Assembly (NCBI GenBank): GCA_018389105.1
Contig: JACATO010002451.1
Location: forward strand, 3,426,501 to 3,490,500
Reading direction: 5' to 3'
Length of the DNA: 64,000 bases
From: Nautilus pompilius
Taxonomy: Eukaryota > Mollusca > Cephalopoda > Nautilida > Nautilidae
Shown here: positions 1 through 13,100 of the stretch, piece by piece
Layout of the letters: the number at the start of each line of letters is the position of its first letter
Position numbering within the stretch: the first letter of the stretch is position 1
The notes under the pieces: model-generated
What the model was told of the DNA's origin: nothing
Seen by the model: only the letters and a program-made list of their open reading frames with translations
Databases searched by the model: none
Position numbers and translations under genes: made by a program

Positions 1-2147
1 AATGAAAAACAACGGTGCTATCATTTTATGAAGCTGTGCCACAGTTAAAAATGCAATTCTAAAACGTTAAAGGACTTCAGTACTAAAGATGTTTAAGAAT
101 TCTCTATAGACTTTCTGGATGCTTCTTAAAAGCATTTACTGCAATTAGAAACACAATATTTTGTGAAGAAATTTAAACATACTTTCAAGTTTACTGAATG
201 GTTTGACACTGCAGAAGATGCAATGTGGTCAAGCCCAGTAATCCAACCTGATAACATCACTGTTGCAGCTAAAAAATTAGATTGAAGGTATGTTATAGTG
301 CTCCAATATTGCTGGTAGGCTAGAATTTTGCCTATTTCAAAAGATTTAAATTCAGCATATCCACTGTACTACTTTTAAGTGGACCTACCTGACACTATTA
401 TCACTGTTTAAGTGTGATTAGTTTTGTTTGGAGTGAGTGTACAACCAAAGGTTACTGCTACAAAAAAACAGAACTTAAAAGCAGTTTCACCAGGAACCAT
501 GTCACAAAACGAATAGTGATTCAACAACAATAATACTTCTAAAATTTCTTTAAAAATGGGCAATTAACCATTTGAAATGTGAACAGGCTATAAAAAAGTA
601 AAAAATGTACAATTATTTGTAAAACTATCTGTAAAAATGCTAAGCTCTGTAATGATAAATAATGAAAACAGACTTGTAGTTTAAAGTCTAGTGTATGTTG
701 TAACTAGTAAAGACTCCATGTACTGTACAAAACTACTATGTTCTTGCAAACCTATGGTCTGCAGAAATAATAAAACGTCAGTAAACCAAGGGCTTAATAA
801 ACTTTTGTTTCATAGGAAAAAACAACAAAGCAATTACATTTTCTAGCTTTTGGTTGTAATAAATAACCATATGGTTAACAGTCCCAAAATCTACGATTAG
901 GTTCAGTTACTCCAGTAAGAAGTCCTTGCTTCACTATCTGCATTGAAATCATAAATCAGCTTCATGTACACTCATTCAATCTTAATACAACCAGTAATCT
1001 GATCACTTTAAACCTTCAGAATATTTCAAAAAGCACTGAAATATCTTAGTGAGTGATTAAGATTATTATGCCTTCTAGCATCCAATTGTCTACTTCAATT
1101 ATTATTTTCCAGTCTTGGTTGGCCAGTTGTAGCAACCACTCAATCATATACAACTTCCCTCCTCCTATCTTGCATTAAGCTGTTTGAACATTTTCATAAA
1201 CATGGGTTATTCTTTCAAAAAATAAATAAGATAAAATTAACTAGCCAGTGGCTACCTTTAATATTTACTAACCAGAACAGTGACTTTATTTATGCTAAAT
1301 AGCATAACCAGAACAATTTTTTTAAAAGATGCTGAATTCCATATAGTTTTTTAATGTACTACTAAATTCTCAGACTGATTTTAAGTCCCTCTGCAAGCAG
1401 ACTCCTTATTGGAACTATTTCCTACATACCTGCCCTGACATGCATAAATCTGCAATCATCTCTACAAAACCAACTTGATGGAAAGGCATATTGTATACTA
1501 CCCTTCAAATCTGCTACTCACCACAGGTTGAGCCTTAAGAGCTATGCCACACAGTACCTTCCTTATTAATGCAACCCTTTGTAAAGGAGAGGGTGTATCA
1601 CTCCAACTCCACATTTTACAACATGACTATATTTGCCTAGATACACAACCAGTGATACAAATACCAGCTAGTGCTTCTAGGATAAACATGCCCCGGATGG
1701 TCTAAGTATGTTAAAACTAACATGGTATACAGTGTTAAAATACTTTTCATCATGGAATTCAATAACTTTTAATATTAAGTAGTTCAACTCAATAGTTATC
1801 GCTATTATTTTAGAAAATATTTTAGTAGAATTTGTTTCACCTGGTCACAGATTCTGATGGTTCCCATCATTTCAAAAAGGCAACAAAATTGCAAACTGAA
1901 AGTTAATAAAATTCTTGTACTGACAAATTCACCCTATGTCTAATTCTGCTATGAAATTAAAATTGAAAAAAAAAACAAACAAACTGATTTTTGGAGCTGC
2001 ATGTTAATCTCTGCTATAGAAATATTATTACAGGGAGTGCAGCTTCTCTCCCCATCTGTGCAACTTTGGTCGGTTTGATAAATACCAGATGTGCTTGTGG
2101 TGAGAATTTTCCTGGTACTGGTCTGTCAATACACAATCTTCATTAAA

Positions 2148-2181
<34 letters not shown>

Positions 2182-2640
2182 CAACACATTCCAGTTCTGT
2201 TCTCCTCAACCAAGCATACATACACCAGCAACAATTATCTGGTCAACCATTGAAGAGTACTCTTGACAAAAAAGCAGACATCTTACCATGCACTGTGAAA
2301 TGGCTTCTGGTTGGGGCGCAAATTCACTCTTACTGCTGCTGCAGCATAATACAATGCTTCTTAAAATCACTTGTTTTGAAACAGGGCATTTGCTATTCTG
2401 TCAAGTAAATATCTTAGTTTCAATTGTAACCTTGTTAATGGTTATTGTACACAAGCTGATTAAGAATTAAACTTGAATGGTCCAAACCATGCTGAACAAA
2501 ATATATTTTGTACAACTATTTACAGTTGTTTTGGCCAATGTAGCTGTTGTATGAGGCTTTATGATTCTATTGCTTCAAGTACTGCATGCGAGTCTTTGTC
2601 ATTGGGTAGAACATATCTTTAAGTCACAACACTGTCAGGT
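1..2640. other. 3' flank of RNF19, no gene recognised
   Basis: AT-rich sequence with no coding run longer than about 100 codons and no recognised protein similarity. It contains a 29-bp A tract at 2151-2179. A distal part of the RNF19 3'UTR could lie here. Confidence 0.5.
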
Positions 2641-3480
2641 GATTCAAAATTTGCATAATGGTCAGATTAGGCATAAAAGCCCCCAGAAATGTTGATGTAA
2701 CTAAGTTACAGAACACTGATAGTACGGCACTTTGGCAACTTACCAATGAGCAGCAATAACTAGCCAATGAACTTCATGCTGCAGTGTTATCAGCCAGAGG
2801 TAAAGAAAGACTGGGTCAGTTTACAAAGACTGCATTATCTTGGCATGTTCCATCCAGAACAAACTGTGAAAGATATGAAAGATTTGAATCTTTGACTAGA
2901 CTACAAAATCAGCTGCATACTGCTATTTATAGGCTTTACTTCCATATTTTCACAATCCTAATACCAGCTCACCATAGGCCAAAATCAGAGCAGAGTTATC
3001 TTTACTGATTAGAGTTAATTCAATCCTGACTTTGCTGACGGTTTGTGCATTCAGCAGAAACCAAACCATCATCATGCCGACTGTAACATGTTAGAGACAC
3101 CACTGGAGAAGGGGTGAATGTTCTAGTCTGGCCTGCTATGTCATATGACCATAAAAGTGAACTAATTCATCTTGATGAAACTGTGACAGGTCAGTGCTAC
3201 CTGGATGAGGTCATTAGACCTGTTGTTATACTATTTGTATAAAGTGAAAAATATCCATCTAAGGCCTGCTCATTTCCCAAACTTAAAGGATAAGATTTCT
3301 AGGCACATTGGACAGCAATCACGTGTTTCTGGGAACATTCTGGAACTATGTCAAGCTGTAAGAGAAGTGGAGAGTGCACTCCCACAAGACTGCAGCAGCA
3401 CGAGACAAGTGCATTACTGTAGTGCAAGTTAGAGCAGCCTTATATAACTAAATGTCACGTGAATTTAGGGTGCATGGGTA
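2640..3480 (+). mobile_element. Tc1/mariner-like transposase remnant
   Basis: Pieces of a Tc1-type transposase occur in several frames. VIFTD, stop, S, stop, FNPDFADG near 3000 corresponds to the TDESRF..D.ADG block, with the Glu and Arg codons turned into stops. PAMSYDHKSELIHLDE near 3140 matches the VMVWAGISY.GKTEL.. block. LDEVIRPVVI follows, and a Tc1-like C-terminus (ELCQAVREV) ends near 3430. Frameshifts and stops rule out activity. Ends are approximate; no inverted repeats were identified. Confidence 0.6.
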
Positions 3481-3684
3481 GTGGCTATTCATTATCACGT
3501 CAATAAATGCATCAAACAATGTTCAGATATTGAGCAAAAATAAACTCTCAAAATGTATGGTCAATTTTGCAATGTGTGTATCCTCAATGGATTTCTACAA
3601 TTTATATTGCTATATCTCTGTATTGTTTTGCTTAGTGTAATTACCAGTGTTTAATTTAGAAATAACAATCAACAAAAAAGCACT

Positions 3685-3690
3685 TTTATT
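3685..3690 (-). promoter_or_regulatory. Candidate RNF19 polyadenylation signal (AATAAA)
   Basis: AATAAA on the minus strand about 180 nt after the stop codon, the first canonical hexamer downstream. It would give a short 3'UTR and leave the Tc1 remnant at 2.6-3.5 kb outside the transcript. Further hexamers lie farther downstream, so a longer 3'UTR is possible. Confidence 0.4.
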
Positions 3691-3871
3691 TCTAAATTTG
3701 TCTTAACATTATTAAGCTAAATATCAGAGTAAAGGTGAAAAGCCGCAAGAAACAAGAGTCTGAGTGTGCTCTTGTGAAAAAAAATGTCATTTGCAGTCTA
3801 AGTTATTTTGTGGGGATAAGCATTTGGAAAGGTGAGTGAGTGGATATTATTCAAGTGCTTGAGGTGCTGGA

Positions 3872-4121
3872 TCAACAGAAATTCAATGTGTCATCCTGGT
3901 TTACATGTTCTAAGGTTTCACACTGCTCCAGGCGGACTGATCCATGACCAGAATCCCTGTCAAATGAATCTTTAGATGAATTAAATTGGATGCAACTATC
4001 AAAAATCAATTCATTTTCATTTGAGTCCAAAAAGTAATCAGATTCTTCACTTGCAAAGTCGCACATATTTGTCAAGACATCTGGCCTCATTATGTAATCT
4101 GAAAGGCTTCGGTATCCAAAT
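3872..4121 (-). CDS. RNF19A: RNF19 coding exon 8: C-terminal tail and stop
   Basis: Acceptor TTTTAG (first base 4121), TGA stop at 3874-3872. Residues 518-599, starting [14 protein letters not shown] and continuing as an acidic Ser/Asp-rich tail ending NFC. The tail is much shorter than in vertebrate RNF19A. Confidence 0.87.
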
Positions 4122-7100
4122 CTAAAATAAATTTTTAAAAAATTTTTTCAAACTGGAGTAATTTAGTACTTTAGTTTTTTGATACTAGACTGGTAAACTT
4201 ACAGAATTGTGTGTCAAAAACACATTTTGGTGAAAGAAATCAAACAAAATGGTTGTGGACACATTCCTGTCAGTGTCAAGAACTACCACGTGTTAGTTTT
4301 TTAACAATGGTTTCTACTACCAGCAGTTCTGGTCAAGAAAGTGACCGCATCTAAAGTCTGGTCTGTGCTCATTTATACTGAAAACAGAACAAGAATAAAG
4401 AAAATGGAAAGAAATTTAGTCTATTTCAGTTCTTAAGAATCAATGCTGGTTCCATTCATACGTATATACACCCCAAGACATTGGATAGAAATTTTGTTCC
4501 AAAGCTTCAGATGTTTTGGAAACTACATTCAACACACCTGTACTAGATATATTTATGCAAAAAAGATTTTAAATTAAGTTGGGGGGGGCATGCATATTGT
4601 TGTTGTTTGTTTAAAGACTTAGATAAATACAATTCTCAAATCTGCTCTATAGCAGTAAAACCAGCGAGAATATTTTAAAACAAGACAACATAGGAGGACA
4701 AGACTGGAAAAGCAAACAGATAAATTATTCACTTTTGTTTAAGGCAGGTACAATAGGTAAACTTTAAACAAGATATTAAGATCACAAGTTAAAATGAGTA
4801 ATTAAGCAACCAAAGGAAATGCACCATGTTGTACTGCTTGCAACAAAAAAACTTAATATCCTTTTTTGGTTTTAAATGTTTATAAAAGAGACTTCAGTCT
4901 CAAACCAGTTGTCATTAAATATTCTCTCACAAAATCCAACAAGCTTTCCAGGACTACCATTAATCAAGCAGTGTGCTAGCGGTCAGGGATAATACTTACT
5001 TATTCTGAAAGCTACTGGCTTCTATAAGGCTGCCATTCAGACTTGAGCCAGCAATTGCTTGGTTACTGGATGAGTCACGATCACTCTCATCCCGCAGAAT
5101 GCCAATTCTGTCCATGTGGCTGCCACTGGCACTCAGGCTGTTGGTCATGGCCACTGAAGCCTCCCCAATACTGGGGGCGATGCTGGGGTTAGCAACATTG
5201 TGGGCTGTCTCCACACTGTGATTGTCACCTGTGGAAGGAGATGGTGTGTGTATAGAGATAGAGCCTGGTGGAGTACAGCACTGGCATGCGCTATGAAGCC
5301 ATCCAGATGTATCTTATCACAGCATGTGAAACTAAACCATCTGGTGACGAGAACTGAACACACTCACTTGTGTATGGTCCCGATGACCCAGCCACTCCTT
5401 CATTGTCGTCAAACTCAAACCGCACCCCGGTGTTGGATGTGCTCACCCCACAACCGCCACTGCGGCACAGCGAGATGGGCACCACTCCATACACATACGC
5501 CAAAAGAATGGGCACGCCAATACCTGGAAGAGGAGGAAAAAAGTCATCCAACTGTAATTTCCATCATCAACACTTTCCCAAATATTTTAAATATATTTGC
5601 ATAACTTAAATTCCATAACTTGTGTTTGTCAGCAATTTTTATTCTAAAATAGATATGTTTTACTTTTAGCTAATTCCTTTTTTTTCTTTTTGTGATAATT
5701 TGAAAAGTAAAGCAACAAATTGCATACATAATTTCCCCATATACACTCAACAAATAAGTAAACAGAGGACATTCTGATAGCAAACATCCCTAAAGAATAA
5801 AGAAATTAAAATGAAGAAGCTGATTCATGGAAACTAATGTTTTCCATAAATATCATAGGAAAGCTTTAAAAAGATAAATATAAGTCTGGAGTGATACATG
5901 CTAGATGCATACAAGGAGTCAGCTTTGATTCCTAATTAAAAAGCAGCTCATTTAAATGTGAATATCAACCATATATTTGTTTAGCCGAAAATTGCTTCTG
6001 CATCAAAATGCTGGAATGATGATAAATTCATCCTGATAATTTCATTTTATTTAGTAACTCTGCATCAATTCTACTTAATCCTCCTGTGATAATCAATTCC
6101 AAGGACAGAGACAGATTAACACTTAATGCAACCTGATCGTCATAATCATTCAATGAAATGTTCAGGTAGAGGAAAGTAACTGGCTTTTAACCAAAGCCCA
6201 ATGCTAAAGAACAGCTTTACAATAGTCTCCACTAATCAGTCTCTCACTATTCTGATTGACAAAGTTGTTGAGGGCTACTTGGGAATTTCCGCATCATTGT
6301 AGTAGTAAATGAACCAACCAATCTGAAAGAATGTTACTAAAACATTTTTTTAATATTCCAGAAGTACCCACACCTGAATCCTCTGACACCCAACCAAAAA
6401 TTACCAGAAAAAGAAAACAACAAAAACGCACTTAGATGCGCAGAGGTAGATGTGTACAGCACAATTAAATCAAGGCCACCAGATTGATTGTTGCCAATAT
6501 TCGTTAACTGGACAAACAACTCCACTCAACATGAAATCTAGTTCACTGAGGAATGTAAAAAGTTCCACTATGATTACTTCTCGAAGCTACATGAAGCTTC
6601 TAACATACAGCCAGCAACTTTTAAAACCCTTACTAAAGCAGAGTCATTCAGGAATCCTTTTAAACAAAGGTTTGGCAGGCACTCACGGGGCCAGTATTTT
6701 AAAGAGGGGGGGAGGGGAGAGAGAAGAGTTTATATAATTCATATTTTCATTTGTGTGCATTTAAATTAAAGTTTTATTGTTACTTTTCTAATTTTAATTT
6801 TTGTGATGATTTCAATTTCATTAGGACAGCCATGTTTCTGATTGCACATTCTAAAAATATTTTCTGAATAATGGGGGCATCTGAAATTTAGGTTCCTAAG
6901 TTGGCACTCTTATTACTAAGGCAACAGGAGATGTCTAAACCAGCCTCTAATTTCCCCTAACACCACCAGTAGCTTTATATTCTTAGTTACACAGTTATAC
7001 GATACATGTAGTCTATCAACAAAGACCACCTTTTCATTCTCACCCTGTTCTGGTTCCAATTTATGCAGATGGAATTTTCTGTAAAAATTATCTTTCCTCC

Positions 7101-10100
7101 TCATTTCAATTTCAAAGATTCTAATGTACATTATAAACTGACCGCTTATAGAAGAAATAATGTAATGAATTACTCACCCACAGCTAATCCTGCAATTATA
7201 GGCGAAAAGAGAATTGATGCAGACACACCACTGGTGACTGCCAAGTTGCGTTTGTGTTTAGAAGAAAATTCGTATTTTGAATGTAACTAGAAGAAAAAAA
7301 ACAAGAAAAGAAACAAACATGACAAGGAAATTAAAAAATGGCTGCAGTGTACAGAATTTGTAAAACTTTTTGCTTCATTCTTTGCAGTGACTAAAACAAC
7401 AGTGATAGTAAATAGTTAACATCAAAATGGTGAATTCCCATGTCAGCAAACAATCAAAACCTCTCATAATTTAGGGCATCAATTTCCATATGCAAAGCAA
7501 ACATTTACTGAAAATTTATAGTACAGAGCAAGTCATCTTTTTATATCGTGCAGTTTGGAAGAATACCATCAACAAACCTTGTGGCTTTTGGTTTTATTCC
7601 TCCATCTATTCTGCATTTTATGCTTAAAATTACAGCCCAACTTTACTAAAGTGTATACTTGATATTGTGGTGTGCAGAGAAGATATGGGCATTTAAAGTA
7701 ATAATTTACTTCATGTGGTACACTAAACAGCAAACTGACTTATCTCTCAGGGTGGTGTTTTCACTAAATACTAAGAAGGATGATGGCATTTGAAGTATTT
7801 TAAAATAAACACTGCTTGGAGGCTATTGGGGGGAGTAAAGTAACAGATTATGGTTATTGTTTAACTGAAAAATAAAAACAATTTAACTACTAATTTTGAA
7901 TTTACCGATTAAATTCCACTGATATAGCGAATGTTTAGATAAATGGTGATTTACCTTTCTTCCAACCCAGACAGGAATCCCAATGATGAGAGCAGGCACA
8001 GCTATTCCAGCTACAAGGGTTATTCCGATTGGAGCACCAACCAAAGTTCCCAGCTGCCAGAGTATTTTCTTTTTTCTGCTCCACGGCTTCTTCCCCCAAA
8101 AGGTGCAGCCAGATGGACTAAGAGAGAGTTACAAATAAACATAACTACAATGGTAGTACTCCAAATTCTGTGTGTCTCCATTTAAGAGCCAAAAAGCAAG
8201 AAGAAAGGCGATAGGGAGAAATCTAACCTGGGACGATTAAGTCATTTAGCCTGTTAAAACATGGCTAGTACATCAACAACATGAATTATTCACAAGCATA
8301 ATTACCAGAAATCTAAATGATCAAAACTACTAAGTTTTGATGGGCTTATATACAATCAAAACCACTTTGCTGATTGAAAATTATATGTCTGTAAGTGGTA
8401 AATTATTTTGGCAAGAAGTTACTTCACTTACTACCAATTACATTTCCTGTTTTTTTGTATATTTCTGAGCAGTAGCAGTATATCTGAGCATGCACACCGA
8501 ATGTCATCATCTATTATACAATTCCAACCATTTTCCATCATGCTTTTCAGCAAAGATTACAACTTTCTACCAGAGACCAGTAGCTTCCAGGCCTCATGAA
8601 ATTGCAAGAAGTTATTTTAATTTGTCTGCTTAAAGCAAGCAGTTTTTTTTTTTTTTTTTAAAGTACACACATAATTGTACACAATATAATCAGGGATTGT
8701 GTTGGATTACTCAAATATAATATGGTAAATTTTCTTTGCTTACCTTAGATAGTGAAGATCTGATATTTCCTTCATGCACAGCCAACAAAACTCCGCACCA
8801 CAAACAGTGCAGGTCATGTGGTTGCAAGAGCCATCATTCATTTTGGTAATGAAAGCACTGCAACGAGGACACGGCTTGATGTCATCCTCTGCATGGCAAA
8901 AAATTAATTTAAAATCACTAGTTAAACTTTTATATACAAAGCTGCTAAGGAAAGAGAATCAGAATATCTTTTTTTTTTTTTTTTTTGGACAAGCAAAAAC
9001 TTAAGCAAATTCTATACAAATTCTTTCCTTTATGGATAAAACACCAAAAGAAACTGAACTTTGGATTTGTCTCCTATTCTGAGCACAAGTTATGCATTTT
9101 AAACATTAAAAAATTTTTTAAAATTGTATTTTTACTCATTTATTACAATAAAAATGTTAAATGATAAAGCACCAAAGCTTCACTATCAGAATGCAAAAGC
9201 AAGCTGTTTCAAATAGATTGCTGTCTAACTGACAACACAAATAAGTTATCTTCTACAGCTGCTGCTGTAATGAATGAATGCTTTGTACAGTTTCTTCAGT
9301 TTGGCTTTAAAAAACAGCAAAGCTCAGGGGTATCCCACAGTGTAACAAACTTCATTTTCCTCTAAACCCATATTCAATGCTGACAAACTACCCGGCAAAG
9401 GATATCTAAATTAGTAAAGAATCTAAAATAACAATTTTCACAATAAAATCATTGTATTGTCTTAATTTGAAAATTTACATAAACTTTAATACACTTTCTT
9501 CACAGTATTAACTATGCCCTCTTAGCATCTATTGAATTGAAGAGTTTTGCATACATGCATAAACATTACAAACTCCAACATCAAACCTATGCAATGATAA
9601 TGAACATTTTTAAAAAAGCAATCTGAAATTGTTTTTTTTTTAAATAACTACATTTAAGAAAATGTGCAAGTCCAACAGTAACTTGACAAATGTACACCAC
9701 TTAACAGCTTTTTTTTTTAAATTATAGTTTTTAATTAATTTGAAAATTAAGTGCTTAAGATTTTAAAGATATATACATATAGAAGGATTAAGTTCAGTTA
9801 GCGATGTCAGTTAAGCCATTTCATATCATACACAATAAAATCTGGCATAGCAACTCTCCCAGTTAAAGTCTTCAGCTTTATTAACATTAATGTTTTCTTG
9901 TTTTTGTATTTTATAGCAGTCAGCGTACCAAGACAGACCTCCTAGAGTGTTGTTTAGAATTCCATAAAATACTGATATTTCGGTACCATATACTTACCCT
10001 AACCCTCACACACCTCCCATCGAAGCTTTCCAGCCCCTTTACAACATCTAATTATGAGGATTTCAAAAAAAAGTATTTTCTTTTTTTTTTTAAATATACA

Positions 10101-13100
10101 AATATAAATTTTGGCATTAGACTGAATTTTTTTATTATTTCCAGAGTATTCATAATTTATTGCTCGATCGAGAGAGAAAGAAAAAAAAACCTATTTCAGT
10201 GACAGAAAGGGAACTTTTTCTTCTAACTGGCAATTTATCATGCCGTGATGGAAAAGAGAGTTCCTTAGTTTTGTTTATAAGTCTCATAACATTTTTTAAT
10301 TTATATAATTTTTTTTGAAGATTAATTTTTGCTTTTGTTTTTTTCTTCTTTAAATTAATTTCAAGCTAAATTTTATTTCTTTACTCATTTAATATTTGAA
10401 GTTGTCTTTAAGCATGAAGCTTTTAAAAAATACCCAACTAGGTTTTTCTACATTATAAAAAATTTAACCAAGATTTAAAAAATAAAAATTTAAATCTATA
10501 TGTACATACACGCAGGGAAAAAACAACAACAACCCAGAATAACTAGGAGTTCCATTTAACACATTCTTCACTAGTAGTTATAACAGAATGTTAGTTATAT
10601 CAAACATCTACTCTTGTAATTGTGTAAGGGGAATAACTCTTAACTTCCAAGATGTTTTGTTTGTTTTCTTGTCCCCACTTCCCTTTATTTTTTAATTAAT
10701 AGTCAGTGTACATAAATATCAATGTAAGCTAAAACAAGACCACTAGTATACACAAGTTCTTTATATTTCTGAATTCATGCCTTTTTGGTAAGCAAGTAGT
10801 GGCTGCCTGATGTTCATAATTGGAATTCTCTCAATATCTACTCTGCATTTTCATTTCTTTATATTTCAAAATTTAAGGTATAATTTACCATTTCAAAATT
10901 CTAAAAAGTTGACTATTTTTGGGTTGCTTGATAAACAACTATCATTGTCTTCGAATTAAATATCCAAATTTTTAGTAAAATCAACTTGTTAAACAAAGCG
11001 TACTTTGTGATCCTGTTTCTTGGTTATAATTCAGGTTTGCTGCCTGAATGTTGGGAGAGCGTTCAGCCCGTGCTGCATCACATGTCTGGTTGGGATGCCA
11101 ATGTTGCTTACAGTGGTAGCAGAAAGATGTGTCACAGCCTGGTCGTTCACACCTTAGTCGGGGGCAGCTGGCGCAGCCCGTTGCTATCACAGCATAACTG
11201 AAATTAAACAGATGAACATCAATAATGGCATGAAAGAATAGAATGTTATTCCATTTCACATCTAGTCTAAAGTATCTTTGCATTAAAAAATTCATACTTT
11301 GTAGACCCACAATTTCTTGAAACTGAGACTGACTTTAAAAATTACATGTCACTTATAAGAAAAAAGTACCCGGTAGTTTAATTTTCCAATAGATTAAGAA
11401 ATCCAAAACACTTCCATTACACCGGCACAATTTAAAAATACTTCCCAAAACTATATTTATAAACGATCACAGAGGTGCACTCTATCTGAAGTTGATTTTA
11501 AAAGGGTATGGTACCAAAAGCTTATATCCTAAATACAGTTATTTATAGTTGTGCTGATTAACCATTTAAATACATATTTTAGAAAAAAAAAAAAACTCAT
11601 TTTAAAGAAAAGCTAAATTTTAAACATTTAAATTTTATTGAAAAATAGGTTTTTCATTATTGCTAAGAGTTAAAACAAATTTTAGTTTATTTTATAAATG
11701 CTTTTGCAATCTGCTAGAAAAAAATCAATTTTTTTTCCCAATCATTTCTTAGAAATGATGTCTCGATGGCTGTTTGAGAAGTTCATGCCTCATTAGTTTC
11801 ATCGTCACTACTAAGTAGTCTGAAATATAGAATCTACTCTTTGCTAATGGCTAGTAAAGTCATTAACAAGTGCAAAAATACTCCATTATCTGGTTCTAGC
11901 ATTGTTGTTAATGTTCCTCAATAACACCAGTGGCATTCACTTCTTGATTGAGTTGTCACATGATTTCGTCAAGCCTCTTTTTTTAAAAATTATTTTTAGA
12001 TATTCAAACACTATGGAACTAATGAGCATTGTAAAATATAGGTCTCGAGAGAAGAACTAATCTCTCATATGCTGGCCGAATCCCTATATCATGTGATATT
12101 TTTAAAGATAAAAAAACACTTTCAAAATTCTTTATATACTTTCAAGAATATGCAAAAATGTAACATTTTGTTATGAAACGCACACCGCCACCTTAACTAT
12201 AGTTCATGTAAAAGTCTTCAGATGGCCAGATGACTTCATGAAACCACAACATATTTTACTTGAATGGCCATCAAAATATAGCTACTACATTTTATAGAAG
12301 TTTTTGACAAGTACTAAAGCTGAAATGTTCCAGTTTTTTTTGTTGTTTTTTTTATCAAAGCACCTAACAAAGTAATCAAGAACAATGATAAAACTCCATA
12401 AAAACTACTACCACAAGGCTCATTTGACACACCTACCCAGCAGGTTTACCCCAAACACTTTGAGATCTCTCTTTGGTGGTATTTTAATTAAAAGCTCAGA
12501 TTCTAAAATCTCTCTGCTCAGTGTTTCTTGAATGCTCATGAGGTAAAACCTTTTCAAGTCCAGCTTAAGAGAATTTTACCAGAGTTACACACAGCCCCAA
12601 AAATACTTCCAAAGTCAGCCATGATTCATATTATTGAGCACATTGCCACATTTTTCTCCAGATTTTAGACCATTTTTTCGCCCATATCCAAGCAGAAATA
12701 GCAGAGAAGCAAATGACAAATTTAGAAAAAGAAACAGCAGAATTCTCTCTGCAGAAGACTTGAGCTGATCCTATTGCCAAGAATTCTTAATTCCTATTAT
12801 AATTTTGGGAACATTATATTTCTCTCTCTCTCGTCGGAAGTCCTTCTGCAATGCCCTAACCACCCACAGCCATCTTTCATACTTTTCTGACTCTTTCTTT
12901 TGTTAAGTATCACTATCTTACATGGAAAAAAAAGGCACTTTTCAGATAAATCGGTGTTTACATTTTTCCCTTTTTTTCTCATTGTTTGAAACCATTCACT
13001 AATGCAGCAGCTACTGAGACGTAGACATACATGAAACAAGGAAAGGCCACAATTCTCATTCTCCTGAACTTCGTGTTTGAATTTCCTTTTGATAATAAAG

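Noticed and set aside
5200..5609. Plus-strand open frames of 134 and 79 codons
   Set aside because: Antisense shadows of RNF19 coding exons 6 and 7.
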